This document shows positions 25,113 through 33,811 of a stretch of DNA of 64,000 bases, one piece after another. The position numbers were made by a program, and so were the translations under genes. Source of the DNA: Ga0077555 sp031406575. Its GTDB lineage: Bacteria; Pseudomonadota; Alphaproteobacteria; Rhizobiales; Hyphomicrobiaceae. The stretch spans positions 4,094 to 68,093 of the forward strand of contig JANOHP010000133.1 of assembly GCA_031406575.1 (NCBI GenBank), in the 5' to 3' direction. Within the stretch, counting starts at the first letter, position 1. The number at the start of each line of letters is the position of its first letter. The notes under the pieces were generated by a model that made no database searches, was not told the DNA's origin, and saw nothing but the letters and a program-made list of their open reading frames with translations.

Positions 25113-25793
25113 ATGCACATTGAACCAGGGCTCGTAGACGGCACGAAAATCATCCTGAGTTACGCCACCGCAGCAGCTGCAGGAACAGTAGCGCTGAAAG
25201 CGACCCTGTCGTCTCTCGGCGAAAAAGGGCCGCTGTCGCTCGCCGTGCGCAGTCTGATTGCCGCGGTCGGCGCCTTGGTGTTCTTCGAAGTGCTGCCGCA
25301 TTTCCCGGTCGGCGTTTCGGAAGTGCACTTCATTTTCGGTTCCACGATGTTTTTGATCCTGGGCGCGGCGCCCTCTGCGATTGGCTTGGCGCTCGGCCTG
25401 CTGCTGCAGGGCCTGTTCTTGTCGCCGACCGATCTGCCGCAATACGGAATGAACCTCACCACTCTTTTGGTGCCGATGTTTGCATTGCAATTACTGGCTG
25501 GGCGGATCATCGCGCCGGGCACGGCCTATGTCGATTTGACTTACAAACAAGCGCTCACGCTCTCGACGGCGTTTCAGGGTGGCGTCGTGACCTGGGTGGC
25601 GTTCTGGGCCATCTACGGTGGCGGGTTCGGCGCGGAGAGCCTTGCGGCGGTGGCGAGCTTCGGCACCATCTATATGGCGGTCGTGCTGATCGAACCGCTC
25701 CTGGACCTCGCGGTTCTGGCCGCCGCCAAAGCCGGGCACAGACTTCTGGACGGTTCGTCCGTCGTGACCGCGCGGCTGTTTCGTGCGGCGTGA
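25113..25793 (+). CDS. CbiM-like energy-coupling factor permease (cobalt uptake)
   Basis: A 226-residue membrane protein with about six hydrophobic helices. Its N-terminus MHIEPG matches the CbiM-family start, in which the N-terminal Met-His pair helps bind the metal. VGVSEVHFIFGSTMFLILG and LPQYGMNLTTLLVPMFALQ fit the CbiM fold. CbiM is the substrate-specific component of ECF-type cobalt transporters. No CbiN, CbiQ or CbiO gene lies nearby, so partners must be elsewhere or the protein works alone. It is the first gene after riboswitch 2, with CGGAGG before the ATG. Cobalt as substrate is inferred from family and riboswitch. Confidence 0.82.
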   Translation: MHIEPGLVDGTKIILSYATAAAAGTVALKATLSSLGEKGPLSLAVRSLIAAVGALVFFEVLPHFPVGVSEVHFIFGSTMFLILGAAPSAIGLALGLLLQGLFLSPTDLPQYGMNLTTLLVPMFALQLLAGRIIAPGTAYVDLTYKQALTLSTAFQGGVVTWVAFWAIYGGGFGAESLAAVASFGTIYMAVVLIEPLLDLAVLAAAKAGHRLLDGSSVVTARLFRAA

Positions 25794-25853
25794 GCATCGG
25801 GTTTGGACGATCACGCGGTCCCTTTCGGGGGCCGCGTTTTCATTTGGTGGCAG

Positions 25854-26621
25854 ATGAACGAGCTTCTTCTGGTCGGCATCGGCACGGGAAACCCCGAACA
25901 CTTGACGCTCCAGGCGATCCGAGCACTGAATTCAGCCGATCTCATTCTGATTCCGCGCAAAGGACCCGACAAGGCCGATTTGGCCGAGCTGCGGCGCGCC
26001 ATATGCGCCGATGTCGTCACCAATCCAGCAACACGCATCGTCGAATTCGATCTGCCCGTCCGAGATCACGCCGGCCCCGAGTATCGGGACAATGTCGACG
26101 CCTGGCACGCGGCCATAGCGACGGTCTGGTCGGACACGATCAGTGCGTATCTGGCAGGCGACGGCACGGTGGCGCTTCTGGTTTGGGGCGATCCTGCCCT
26201 CTACGACAGCACGTTGCGGATCGCGGCCCGTCTGCGCCCAGTTCCGCACGTACGCGTCATTCCCGGCATCACGTCCATCCAAGCGCTGACGGCGGCCCAT
26301 GCAATTCCGCTCAACGAGATCGGCGCACCCTTCCTCGTCACCACCGGGCGACGTCTGCGCGACGAGGGGTGGCCATCGTGCGCCGATACGCTCGTGGTCA
26401 TGCTCGATGGAGAGTGCGCGTTCCAGCACCTGGACCCGACCGACGTGTCGATCTGGTGGGGCGCCTATGTGGGCATGCCGCAGGAAATCGTGCTCGCGGG
26501 TCCATTGGCCCAAACCGGCCCCCGCATCCTGTCTGCGCGCACCCAAGCCCGTGCCCGCCACGGCTGGCTCATGGACATTTATATTCTCACCAAACCTGCG
26601 GGGACCCGCAGGGCGCAATAG
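25854..26621 (+). CDS. cobF: Precorrin-6A synthase (deacetylating)
   Basis: SAM-dependent C1 methylase of the aerobic pathway that converts precorrin-5 to precorrin-6A with loss of acetate. The 255-residue protein has LLVGIGTGNPEHLTLQAIRAL, ILIPRKG, LLVWGDPALYDST, VIPGITSIQALTAAHAIPLN and the family-typical WWGAYVGMPQE. CobF is absent from anaerobic pathways, which agrees with CobG. It is separated from the main operon but under the second riboswitch. Start at ATG 25854. A group II intron remnant begins within about 40 bp after the stop. Confidence 0.94.
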   Translation: MNELLLVGIGTGNPEHLTLQAIRALNSADLILIPRKGPDKADLAELRRAICADVVTNPATRIVEFDLPVRDHAGPEYRDNVDAWHAAIATVWSDTISAYLAGDGTVALLVWGDPALYDSTLRIAARLRPVPHVRVIPGITSIQALTAAHAIPLNEIGAPFLVTTGRRLRDEGWPSCADTLVVMLDGECAFQHLDPTDVSIWWGAYVGMPQEIVLAGPLAQTGPRILSARTQARARHGWLMDIYILTKPAGTRRAQ

Positions 26622-26659
26622 CGATAGCCGTATTGCGCCATCCACGCCTTCCACCGGCG

Positions 26660-27028
26660 AGGTCGAGATCGCGGCGGCGCAAGGATGGCTGGCGGTATCT
26701 GGGGGCGAGCCCGTCGCGCAAAAGCGTGCAGCGTGTGAAAGACAAAGTGGGCGAGCTGTTGAAGCCTCACCATGTCGAACCCTGGTCTGATGTTCGCGAT
26801 CAGCTGAACCGCATCCTGCGGGGCTGGTCGAACGACTTCGGCCATGGCACTCGGCTGGCGGCCTATACGGCGATCGACCGCCACGTCCACGTCCACGATC
26901 GCGTTCGCCACGTCCTCGCGCGGCGTCACAAGGCGCCGGGACGCGGCACGCGCCAGTTCTCCCGTGCCGTCGTGCACGGGAAGCTCGGTGTCGTTCGCCT
27001 CGCTGTCCGGCAACGCCGTGGGCCTTGA
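26660..27028 (+). pseudogene. Group II intron reverse transcriptase/maturase, C-terminal remnant
   Basis: Translation in frame 2 gives the characteristic maturase tail: WRYLGASPSRKSVQRVKDKV, then VEPWSDVRDQLNRILRGWSN, FGHGTRLAAYTAIDRHVHV and RRHKAPGRGTRQFSRAVVHG. This is the X/thumb domain and C-terminal part of intron-encoded reverse transcriptases. No start, no reverse-transcriptase palm (YADD) and no upstream intron domains are present, so it is a 5'-truncated relic. The last part runs straight into intron domain V. Confidence 0.85.
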
Positions 27029-27170
27029 CGTGAAGCCAGTCGGAGAGCCGGATGCGGGAGATCCGCACGTCCGGTTCGATGAGCGGGGAGTGGAAACGCA
27101 GCGTGGCCAACCAATCCCGCCACCGCGCCACTCCTCGAGCCTACCCATACGAGGGCATGCGACACGCTGT
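26660..27170 (+). mobile_element. 3' remnant of a group II intron with domain V
   Basis: After the maturase tail, GAGCCGGATGCGGGAGATCC at 27045-27064 continues with GCACGTCCGGTTC to 27077. This folds as the ~34-nt domain V hairpin with the catalytic AGC triad at 27046-27048. Sequence beyond it should hold domain VI and the 3' splice site, whose exact position I cannot fix. Domains I-III and most of the ORF are missing, so it cannot be active by itself. Confidence 0.8.
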
Positions 27171-27193
27171 CGATGTGACGGTTGGATAGAGGC

Positions 27194-27424
27194 TTATTCT
27201 CGGCCCTTGTCGATTCTGCGCTGCTCACGCTTGCGAATGGTTTCCGCCACGCCGGCCCAAGCCCAGCATCGGCCCGCATCGCCCGTTTGGGAATGCACGG
27301 TCGAGAAAAATTCTGCGATCTCAGCTGCATGGAGGCCGTGTTTGCCTTCCAGCACCGAAGCCATCGTCGCGACCTCCCTGGGGGTCGGCGTCGTGTCTTC
27401 ATCGGGGTGCCAACTCATTGCCAT
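27194..27424 (-). CDS. Small conserved-looking cytoplasmic protein
   Basis: A 76-residue protein starting MAMSWHPDEDTTP, with a long helical middle (REVATMASVLEGKHGLHAAEIAEFF), a WAWAGVAE segment and a basic tail ending RRIDKGRE. AAGGAATTC lies at good distance from the ATG at 27424. I do not recognise the family. No signal peptide or membrane segment is visible. Composition and the ribosome site support a real gene beside the intron relic. Confidence 0.6.
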   Translation of the reverse strand: MAMSWHPDEDTTPTPREVATMASVLEGKHGLHAAEIAEFFSTVHSQTGDAGRCWAWAGVAETIRKREQRRIDKGRE

Positions 27425-27606
27425 GCTCGAATTCCTTACTGATGTCTTTCGAATGATGGAGCAAGATTGAGTCCAAGTGTCGGAATGTGCCCCAGGTGTC
27501 GCACTGTGGCGCTGCGCACACGTTTTGCACTTGGTTCGCCCGTTAGGGTTGGCCGAAGCGTGCCAATCAGGCACACTGCGTTTCAATCGGCAGCGGAGGG
27601 TGGACT

Positions 27607-27891
27607 ATGGGCCTCGATATCCGACACCTCATGTGCGCGTGCATCATTCTGGCGTGTCTCGGGACGGGCGCGGTGTCTCAAACTCAGCAGACCCCTGTGC
27701 CACCGGGAGGCGACACGGGAGCCGGTGGGTCTGCGCAAGTGCCCGGCATCTACGTCTATCCGCCCCTGCCCCGCGCCCAGCCGCGCGACGCCCAATCCGG
27801 CGAGGGGTCGCCAAACGCGGCGCCGGACGGCGGCGCCGGCGCCAGCGAGGGCTGCCGCTACGTTCCGCGCAAACTGGACCTGATCGTGTAA
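27607..27891 (+). CDS. Small secreted proline-rich protein
   Basis: A 94-residue protein with a signal peptide (LMCACIILACLGTGAVS then Q; a lipobox-like LACLG is possible). A Pro/Gly-rich body follows, containing VPGIYVYPPLPRAQP, and then a C-terminal CRYVPRKLDLIV. No recognised domain. It lies alone between the intron relic and the flavin oxidoreductase. Confidence 0.5.
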   Translation: MGLDIRHLMCACIILACLGTGAVSQTQQTPVPPGGDTGAGGSAQVPGIYVYPPLPRAQPRDAQSGEGSPNAAPDGGAGASEGCRYVPRKLDLIV

Positions 27892-28121
27892 GGCAGCCCC
27901 ACGGGTCGCCGGTGGCCACTGGCGCCGCATCGCGACGGTGTTTGTGCCGTGCCGTCACGGTAGCAGACCAAAGGCCAGACACCTGCGATCCGCCGCTGCG
28001 CAGCCCGGAAAACGGGCGCGTGCGCCATTGCCTTCTCTCATGCGAGCCATCTAAGTTGGCCGATGTCGGTGTGCGCGTGCATGCGCTCCGATATCGGATA
28101 CGAACCAACTCGAGGGAACCC

Positions 28122-29300
28122 ATGCAGAAGACGACGCAGGACGGCAAGCCGCTTCCCCTTCTTTTTCAACCCTACGACGTCCGGGGTGTCACGCTTCCCA
28201 ACCGCCTCGTGCTGGCGCCGATGGTGCACTATCGGGCCAAGAAGGGCATGTGCGGTACGTTCCACACCGTGCATTTGGGCAAATATATTCTGGGTGGGTT
28301 CGGGCTCGTCTTTACCGAGGCAGCGGCTGTCGAGGAGCGGGGGCTGATCACGGAACTGGACCTTGCCATCTACAATGATGCGCAGGCCGAAGCTTACAAA
28401 CCGCTGCTGGCCTTGGCCAAGGAAGAGGGCGTGAAGATGGGCATCCAGCTCGCTCACGGCGGCCGCAAGTCCGGCATGCAGGCGGCGATCGAGGGCAACG
28501 GCCCGCTCAGCGAAAAAGAAGTCGCCAAGGGCCGCAAGCGCTGGACGCCGGTCGGGCCGTCGACGTTGCCGATCAGTCCGGAGTGGCCGACGCCGCATCA
28601 GCTCTCACCGTCCGAAATCGGTGATGTCGTCAATGCGTTCGCGGCAGCCGCCCGGCGTGCGGCCAACGTAGGCTTCGACGTGGTCGAAATCCACGGCGCC
28701 CACGGCTATCTGATCTCGTCGTTTCTCTCGCCCGTATCGAACGTGCGCAACGATCAGTACGGCGGCGACATCAAGGGCCGCATGCGTTTCCCGCTCGAAG
28801 TGACGGAAGCCGTGCGCGCGGCCATTCCCGACTCGATGCCGCTGTTCTTCCGCGTGTCCTCGGTCGACGGCACCGTCGAAGGCTGGAACATGGACGACAC
28901 CGTCGTGCTGGCGCGCGAATTGAAGGCGCGCAGCGTTGACGTGCTCGATTGCTCGTCGGGCGGATTGCTGGGCTCGGCGACGGCTGCGCCGGTGACGCGC
29001 TCACCGGGCTTCCAGGTGCCCTTCGCCGCCCGCGCGAAGGCGGAGAGCGGCATCAACACGATGGCGGTGGGACTCATTTTGGAGGCCGAGCAGGCGGAAG
29101 CAATCCTGCAGAAGGGCGAGGCGGACCTGATTGCCATCGGCCGGCAAGCGCAGTTCAACCCCAACATCGCGTTCCATTGGTCACACGATCTGGGCCTCAA
29201 TACGCGCTTCGAGGACTGGCCGGAAGAATACGGCTGGTGGCTGGAGAAGCGCATCCGCTCGATGCAGGGCTTTGCCACGGCAACGGGGAAGTTGACGTAG
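28122..29300 (+). CDS. Old yellow enzyme-type NADH:flavin oxidoreductase
   Basis: A 392-residue FMN TIM-barrel ene-reductase. The start LFQPYDVRGVTLPNRLVLAPM is the FMN-binding N-terminus. QLAHGGRKSG carries the substrate-binding His/Arg, VEIHGAHGYLISSFLSP with NVRNDQYGG is the OYE signature, and the C-terminal LIAIGRQAQFNPN binds the FMN phosphate. Such enzymes reduce activated C=C bonds of quinone-like or alpha,beta-unsaturated compounds; the true substrate is unknown. The frame is open far upstream, but only from ATG 28122 does the sequence match the family, with GAGGGAACCC before it. Confidence 0.9.
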   Translation: MQKTTQDGKPLPLLFQPYDVRGVTLPNRLVLAPMVHYRAKKGMCGTFHTVHLGKYILGGFGLVFTEAAAVEERGLITELDLAIYNDAQAEAYKPLLALAKEEGVKMGIQLAHGGRKSGMQAAIEGNGPLSEKEVAKGRKRWTPVGPSTLPISPEWPTPHQLSPSEIGDVVNAFAAAARRAANVGFDVVEIHGAHGYLISSFLSPVSNVRNDQYGGDIKGRMRFPLEVTEAVRAAIPDSMPLFFRVSSVDGTVEGWNMDDTVVLARELKARSVDVLDCSSGGLLGSATAAPVTRSPGFQVPFAARAKAESGINTMAVGLILEAEQAEAILQKGEADLIAIGRQAQFNPNIAFHWSHDLGLNTRFEDWPEEYGWWLEKRIRSMQGFATATGKLT

Positions 29301-29354
29301 GGTGGGGGGCATCTCGACCAAGTTCCGACCCCGGCTGAGGTTAGCCCTCATTGG

Positions 29355-29444
29355 CCATCCCGGTGCTTGTCACCGGGATCAATCCCTCGGCTGGGCACCG
29401 GAACATGCGGAGGGCTGGATCCCGCGGACGAGCCGCGAGTTGAC
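29355..29444 (+). repeat. Family-C 90-bp repeat, intergenic copy
   Basis: CATCCCGG, CAATCCCTCGGCTGG, GCGGAG, GGCTGGATCCCG and a final TGAC align block by block with the reverse complement of the repeat inside cobB. Length is 90 bp in both places. This copy lies in the 259-bp gap between the flavin oxidoreductase and the next gene. Confidence 0.82.
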
Positions 29445-29559
29445 AAAGGGGGTGATGCTGATTTGGTCAGCCCACTCGCGGTCAGGACGATGGACGATTT
29501 GACGATTGCCAGAACGGTGCCACTCTCCCACCAGCCAATATCCATCGGAGGATCCTCAC

Positions 29560-30231
29560 ATGGCCAAGACTCGCGGAACTGGTTTGCTGATGGCGTGGAC
29601 GGATGTCGATGCCGAGCATGAGGCGGAGTTCAACCGCTGGTACGACGAGGAGCACATGAACCGGCTGCTCGCCATTCCGGGGTTTCTGTCGGGGGCGCGC
29701 TACGAGTGTCTACGCGGTGGCCCCAAATATCTCGCCATGTACGAGCTGGACGATCACAACGTGATGCGCAGCGCGGCGTTTCTCGACACCGTGCGCTATC
29801 AACCGTCGGCGGCGCGCCAAAAAGTATCGGGTGGCTATGTCGGGCGCAATTTCCTGCTCAACTCTTATCGCCAGATTTATCCCGCGCGCACGCAGCCCAT
29901 TGAGAATACGATGGGGCCGGCGCCCTATCTCCAGATGGGCCGCATCACCATCGCGCAACCCTTCGAGGACGAATTCAACGCCTGGTACAACACCTGCTAT
30001 ATTCCGGGGTATCTGAAGGTGCCGGGTGTGATGCGCGCGCGCCGCTATACGGCGATCGAGGCCGAGCCCAAATATCTCACCGTCTACGAATTCGAGAATC
30101 CCGCCGTGCCCGATACGCCCGAATGGGAGAGCGCGCGGTCCAGCAATCCCTGGAACCAACGCATGCGCCCCCACGTGCAGCTCGACCAGGGCTCACCGGC
30201 CGTGTTCAAGCGGATTTGGCCGAAGTTGTAG
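29560..30231 (+). CDS. Tandem dimeric alpha/beta-barrel (EthD-like) protein
   Basis: A 223-residue cytoplasmic protein with two related ferredoxin-like halves. The first is ...EFNRWYDEEHMNRLLAIPGFLSGARYE...KYLAMYELDD. The second is ...EFNAWYNTCYIPGYLKVPGVMRARRYT...KYLTVYEFEN. The repeated F-N-x-W-Y and P-G-x-x-x-A-R-Y pattern is typical of dimeric alpha/beta-barrel proteins such as EthD. Related proteins accompany oxygenases and flavin enzymes in aromatic or ether catabolism. It follows the old yellow enzyme gene on the same strand, after a repeat. GGAGG precedes the ATG. Confidence 0.75.
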   Translation: MAKTRGTGLLMAWTDVDAEHEAEFNRWYDEEHMNRLLAIPGFLSGARYECLRGGPKYLAMYELDDHNVMRSAAFLDTVRYQPSAARQKVSGGYVGRNFLLNSYRQIYPARTQPIENTMGPAPYLQMGRITIAQPFEDEFNAWYNTCYIPGYLKVPGVMRARRYTAIEAEPKYLTVYEFENPAVPDTPEWESARSSNPWNQRMRPHVQLDQGSPAVFKRIWPKL

Positions 30232-30490
30232 GTTGAGGGTTTGGAGGCCCACGGAGACCGCACGGGCAATCCCTTTTCGGTTTCCCGGACGTCGCGCCCG
30301 TGGCGCGGCGATCCCGGATCTTTACCCGGCGCAAATGGTCTCAGCGGCGGCGTCGAAATCCACAATGACCGGGAAAGACCCCGGATCGGCGCAAGGCCCT
30401 GGCGGGTCCATGCTCCGTCCGGGGAACCAGCATTTTGGTGGTGGAAACGGACGGCCCTCGGGGCTCCCGAAGAACCTGACGCCCCGCCTT
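30232..30490. other. Intergenic region without recognised content
   Basis: 259 bp between the convergent EthD-like gene and ABC exporter gene. I see no clear repeat family, RNA gene or strong hairpin with a T-run. Confidence 0.5.
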
Positions 30491-32314
30491 TCACTCCGCC
30501 GCTTCGCGCAGTCCGAATTGCAGCGCGGCGAGGCGTGCGTAAAGACCACCCTTGGCGACGAGTTGGGCGTGGGTGCCTTGCTCGACCAAGCGGCCGGCGT
30601 CGAGGACGAGGATGCGGTTGGCGCGTTGCACCGTCGCCAGACGGTGGGCGATGACGAGGGTCGTGCGGCCGACCATCACGGTGTCGAGCGCCTTCTGTAC
30701 CGCGACTTCGCTTTCTGCATCGAGGGCGCTCGTTGCTTCATCGAGTGCGAGGATCGGCGCGTTGCGCAGGATCGCGCGCGCAATGGCGAGCCGTTGGCGC
30801 TGGCCACCCGACAGCGTCACGCCGCGTTCGCCGAGTTTTGTCTCGTAGCCTTCGGGGAGCGCGCGAATGAAGCTGTCGGCGTGGGCAGCTTTGGCCGCGT
30901 TCTGTACGGCTTCGAGGGTGGCGTCGGGTGCGCCATAGCGGATGTTCTCGACAATCGTGTCGGCAAAGAGCGCGGGCTCCTGCGGGACGAGGGCGATGCG
31001 CTGCCGGATCGCCGCCAGATCCGCTTTCGTGAGCGGCACACCGTCGATTGACACGTGGCCGCGATCGGGATCGAAGAAGCGCAGCAGCAGCGACAACACC
31101 GTGCTCTTGCCCGCGCCCGACGGACCGACGATGGCGACGGTCTCACCGGGTGCGATCGTGAAGGAGAGATCGACCAGCGCGGGTATTTCGCCGGGTCCGC
31201 GATAGGTGAAGGTGACGTCGCGAAATTCGATGCGTCCCAGAGGGGGCTCGGGCAACGGCGTCGGGTTCGCCGGGGAAAAGATGACGGGGCGAATGGCCAA
31301 CAGCTCGGCCAGACGCTCGGCGGCGCCGGCCGCTTGCTGGACTTCGCCCCAGACTTCCGACAGTTCGGCCAGCGCACCGGCTGCAAACAGCGCGTACAGC
31401 ACGAATTGGCCGAGCGTGCCCCCGCTCATCTCGCCGCCGACGACGAGGCCCGCGCCATACCACAGCACACCGACGATGCTGGAGACGGAGAGGAAAATGA
31501 CCAGCGCCGTCAGTCCGGCGCGCGCACGTAGACGGTCGCGAGCGGCGCCGAAGGACAGTTCCACCGCGCGCTGGAACCGACCGACGACAGTGCGTTCGTG
31601 CGTGAAGGCCTGCATCGTGCGCACGGCGCCGAGATTTTCCGACGCATAGGCCGATGCATCGGCAAGCGTATCCTGCGCGCGGCGGGCGAGTGTGCGCACG
31701 GAGCGGCCATAGGCGACCAGCGGCAACACGATCAACGGAATGGCGACGAGCACGAGCAGCGACAGTTGCATACTCGTGATGAACATCATGACCAGCGCGC
31801 CGATCAGCATGATCGCGTTGCGCAGGAATTGCGACAGCGCGGTGCCGGCAGCGGCCTTCACCTGGGTCGTGTCTGCGGACAGCCGACTCATCAGTTCGCC
31901 GGAGTGGGCGGTGTCGAAGAAGGCGGGGCCGAGCGTCGTCAAATGCTTGAACACCTCGGCGCGCACGTCGGCAATGACGCGCTCACCCAGCCAGCTCACG
32001 CAATAAAAGCGGGCGGAACTCGCAATCGCCAACATCAAGCCGATGCCGATCAGGAACAGAAATGACCGGTCGAGTGCGGCCCTATCTTGGCCGGAAAATC
32101 CGGAATCGATCATGTCACGCACGGCCAACGGCACGACCAGCATGACCACGGCCGAGACGATGAGGGCCACGGCCGCCAGCGCCAGCACCGCCTTGTGGCG
32201 CAGCAGATGATGGCGGAAGCCGGCGAGTGGGCGCAGCGAACGGCTGCGTTTCAGCGCTTCGCCGTCTGGGCCGTCGGCGGCAGGAGCCTGGGTGGTCTTG
32301 GCGGAAGAAGTCAC
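30491..32314 (-). CDS. ABC exporter, fused membrane and ATPase domains (MsbA/multidrug type)
   Basis: A 607-residue half-transporter. Six transmembrane helices lie in about residues 40-330, with the ERVIADVRAEVFKHL coupling segment. The nucleotide-binding domain (about 355-600) has Walker A GPSGAGKST, Q-loop VPQEPALF, signature LSGGQRQR, Walker B ILALDEATSALD and switch His in IAHRL, all intact. It should work as a homodimer exporting lipids, drugs or another hydrophobic substrate. GTG start at 32314 with AAAGGA upstream. No neighbouring gene points to a substrate. Confidence 0.93.
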   Translation of the reverse strand: MTSSAKTTQAPAADGPDGEALKRSRSLRPLAGFRHHLLRHKAVLALAAVALIVSAVVMLVVPLAVRDMIDSGFSGQDRAALDRSFLFLIGIGLMLAIASSARFYCVSWLGERVIADVRAEVFKHLTTLGPAFFDTAHSGELMSRLSADTTQVKAAAGTALSQFLRNAIMLIGALVMMFITSMQLSLLVLVAIPLIVLPLVAYGRSVRTLARRAQDTLADASAYASENLGAVRTMQAFTHERTVVGRFQRAVELSFGAARDRLRARAGLTALVIFLSVSSIVGVLWYGAGLVVGGEMSGGTLGQFVLYALFAAGALAELSEVWGEVQQAAGAAERLAELLAIRPVIFSPANPTPLPEPPLGRIEFRDVTFTYRGPGEIPALVDLSFTIAPGETVAIVGPSGAGKSTVLSLLLRFFDPDRGHVSIDGVPLTKADLAAIRQRIALVPQEPALFADTIVENIRYGAPDATLEAVQNAAKAAHADSFIRALPEGYETKLGERGVTLSGGQRQRLAIARAILRNAPILALDEATSALDAESEVAVQKALDTVMVGRTTLVIAHRLATVQRANRILVLDAGRLVEQGTHAQLVAKGGLYARLAALQFGLREAAE

Positions 32315-32460
32315 GCGTCATCCTTTCTCGATCGCCGCTGCAATGCCCGATGAGTGTGCCAGCTTCGCGGCGGCATCGGGCAGCAGCGATGATCTCAGCG
32401 CAATTGAACTCACTCGTAACACGTGACGGCACGCCCGCCCGACGGTTTCTTGGTCGCGCG

Positions 32461-32477
32461 TCAACGCCTCGTTTACC
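32461..32477 (+). promoter_or_regulatory. CtrA-like box, weak match
   Basis: TCAACGCCTCGTTTACC resembles the alphaproteobacterial CtrA site TTAA-N7-TTAA with one mismatch per half. A near-identical 17-mer occurs at 51048-51064. It lies about 50 bp upstream of the small exported-protein gene. Binding is inference only. Confidence 0.3.
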
Positions 32478-32528
32478 ATTTCATGGCGATATTTTCGACC
32501 AGAGTAGAATGCGTACGAATGAGTTCAC

Positions 32529-32885
32529 ATGCGGTGTAGACGACGCGTCATTTTCATCAGCGTGATGGCGGGGCTTGCCTTCGATGCGGCTTGGCTCATG
32601 CGCTCCGATGCTCCTGTTTCAACCATGCGGTCGATCCAGGCCCCCCATGAGGAAGTTGCCGTGGACAGCGGGGCGAGACGTGCTGCGCCCACGATCGTCC
32701 TGGCACGACTGAGCCTACGCGATGCCCTGGCGATGCCGCCCTCGGTCAGCGGAGGCATGTCGGGCTTCGCCGTTCCCGTTCCCCCCGCCCATGAAGTGCA
32801 GCATGGTGAGCCGGCCTCGGCCCCGACGCCACCCGTTCGGCCGTGGACCCCCGTGCGTCGGCGACGCCTCGTCGAGATCGGCTGA
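32529..32885 (+). CDS. Small protein with N-terminal hydrophobic segment
   Basis: A 118-residue reading frame starting MRCRRRVIFISVMAGLAFDA, which reads like a basic n-region plus membrane/signal helix. A Pro-rich low-complexity body follows, and the tail is basic (RPWTPVRRRRLVEIG). I recognise no family. A plausible promoter region and the preserved signal-like start give moderate support, but it may be a chance frame. Confidence 0.4.
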   Translation: MRCRRRVIFISVMAGLAFDAAWLMRSDAPVSTMRSIQAPHEEVAVDSGARRAAPTIVLARLSLRDALAMPPSVSGGMSGFAVPVPPAHEVQHGEPASAPTPPVRPWTPVRRRRLVEIG

Positions 32886-32990
32886 AGCTTCGCTGGCTAG
32901 AGTCGCCGTTTCGGGAATTCCACGGCTGGCGATCAGGGCAATCAATTCAGACGTCGTCACATGGGCGACGCGGCGCGATCAACAAAATTT

Positions 32991-33146
32991 CAACGTCATG
33001 CCCGCCCCCGACTTCTCGAGGGCAGGCTGCGGCGGGAACCCACGACACCTCGAAAGTGGATCGACGTCTTTGCGGTCCCGTGTCGTGGGCCCCCGCCCGA
33101 GCGGGGGTGACGTTGAGAGGGGGTAACCGTTGTGAACTGAATTGCC
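32991..33146 (+). repeat. Family-B palindromic repeat, intergenic copy
   Basis: Contains CAACGTCATGCCCGC at the left end, CCCACGACACCTCGAAA in the middle, GGGCCCCCGCC...GCGGGGGTGACGT at the right, and a trailing ACTGAATTGCC. The same blocks occur in reverse orientation inside cobN (14108-14240). It fills the 396-bp gap before the NTF2-like gene; I see nothing else in that gap. Confidence 0.85.
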
Positions 33147-33281
33147 GTGGGCTGGCGACCCAACGTCCTCCTTTTCACCTTGTCGTCGGGTTCGCCGCGC
33201 GTCTATCGTCGGGGTTCGCGATCGAAGGATCGCGCCAGAGCCGGACAACGGCCATCGTTCAGTGCAACCCAGGAGGAAACG

Positions 33282-33740
33282 ATGCTGCTCTCCCGCCGCC
33301 ATATTGGAACGGTCGCTGCTGGCCTCGCGTCCGCGACCTTGATAACGGGCACGCTGTCCACATCCGCGCTCGCCGACGATGCGGCCGACGTCGGAAAAGC
33401 CGTCGATGCGCTCCGCACGGCCATGCTCGCCGCAGACGCTGCCGCGTTGAAGGATATCCTCTCCGACCAACTCACCTACGTGCACTCGAGCGGCAAGCTC
33501 GACACCAAGGACGATTTCCTCGCCATCGTCGGTGGCAAGAAAACGGTCTACAAATCGCTCAGCCTGGAAGATCCCAAGACCACGATCGTCGGCAATACGG
33601 CGATCGTGCGCCATATCTTCACGGGCGAGGCCGAGACCGATGGCAAGGTGAACCCGTTCAAAGTCGGCGCCATGCAGATTTGGACGAAACAAGACGGCAA
33701 ATGGCGCCTGCTCGCGCGACAGGCGTTCAGGCTGGCTTGA
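33282..33740 (+). CDS. Exported NTF2-like (DUF4440-type) protein
   Basis: A 152-residue protein with a signal peptide (RRHIGTVAAGLASATLITG, probable cleavage after ALA). One NTF2-like cone-shaped domain of about 115 residues follows (VDALRTAMLAADAAALKDIL, then the LTYVHSSG strand and a C-terminal WRLLARQAF). Such domains bind small ligands or act as isomerase-like enzymes. The function here is unknown; periplasmic location is likely. A strong AGGAGG precedes ATG 33282. Confidence 0.78.
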   Translation: MLLSRRHIGTVAAGLASATLITGTLSTSALADDAADVGKAVDALRTAMLAADAAALKDILSDQLTYVHSSGKLDTKDDFLAIVGGKKTVYKSLSLEDPKTTIVGNTAIVRHIFTGEAETDGKVNPFKVGAMQIWTKQDGKWRLLARQAFRLA

Positions 33741-33752
33741 ACTCATCAATCA

Positions 33753-33777
33753 GGGCAGATCCAAGACGGGTCTGCCC
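33753..33777 (+). terminator. Hairpin after the NTF2-like gene, possible weak terminator
   Basis: GGGCAGATCC and GGGTCTGCCC pair over 9 of 10 positions with a 5-base loop. There is no T-run after it, so rho-independent termination is uncertain. Confidence 0.4.
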
Positions 33778-33811
33778 ATTGCAACAGATGCAACCAGCGG
33801 AGGCCTGAACG

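Noticed and set aside
27477..28121. N-terminal extension of the old yellow enzyme frame
   Set aside because: The frame is open, but the sequence is Arg/Pro/Ser-rich and unlike the family; the true start with a ribosome site is 28122.
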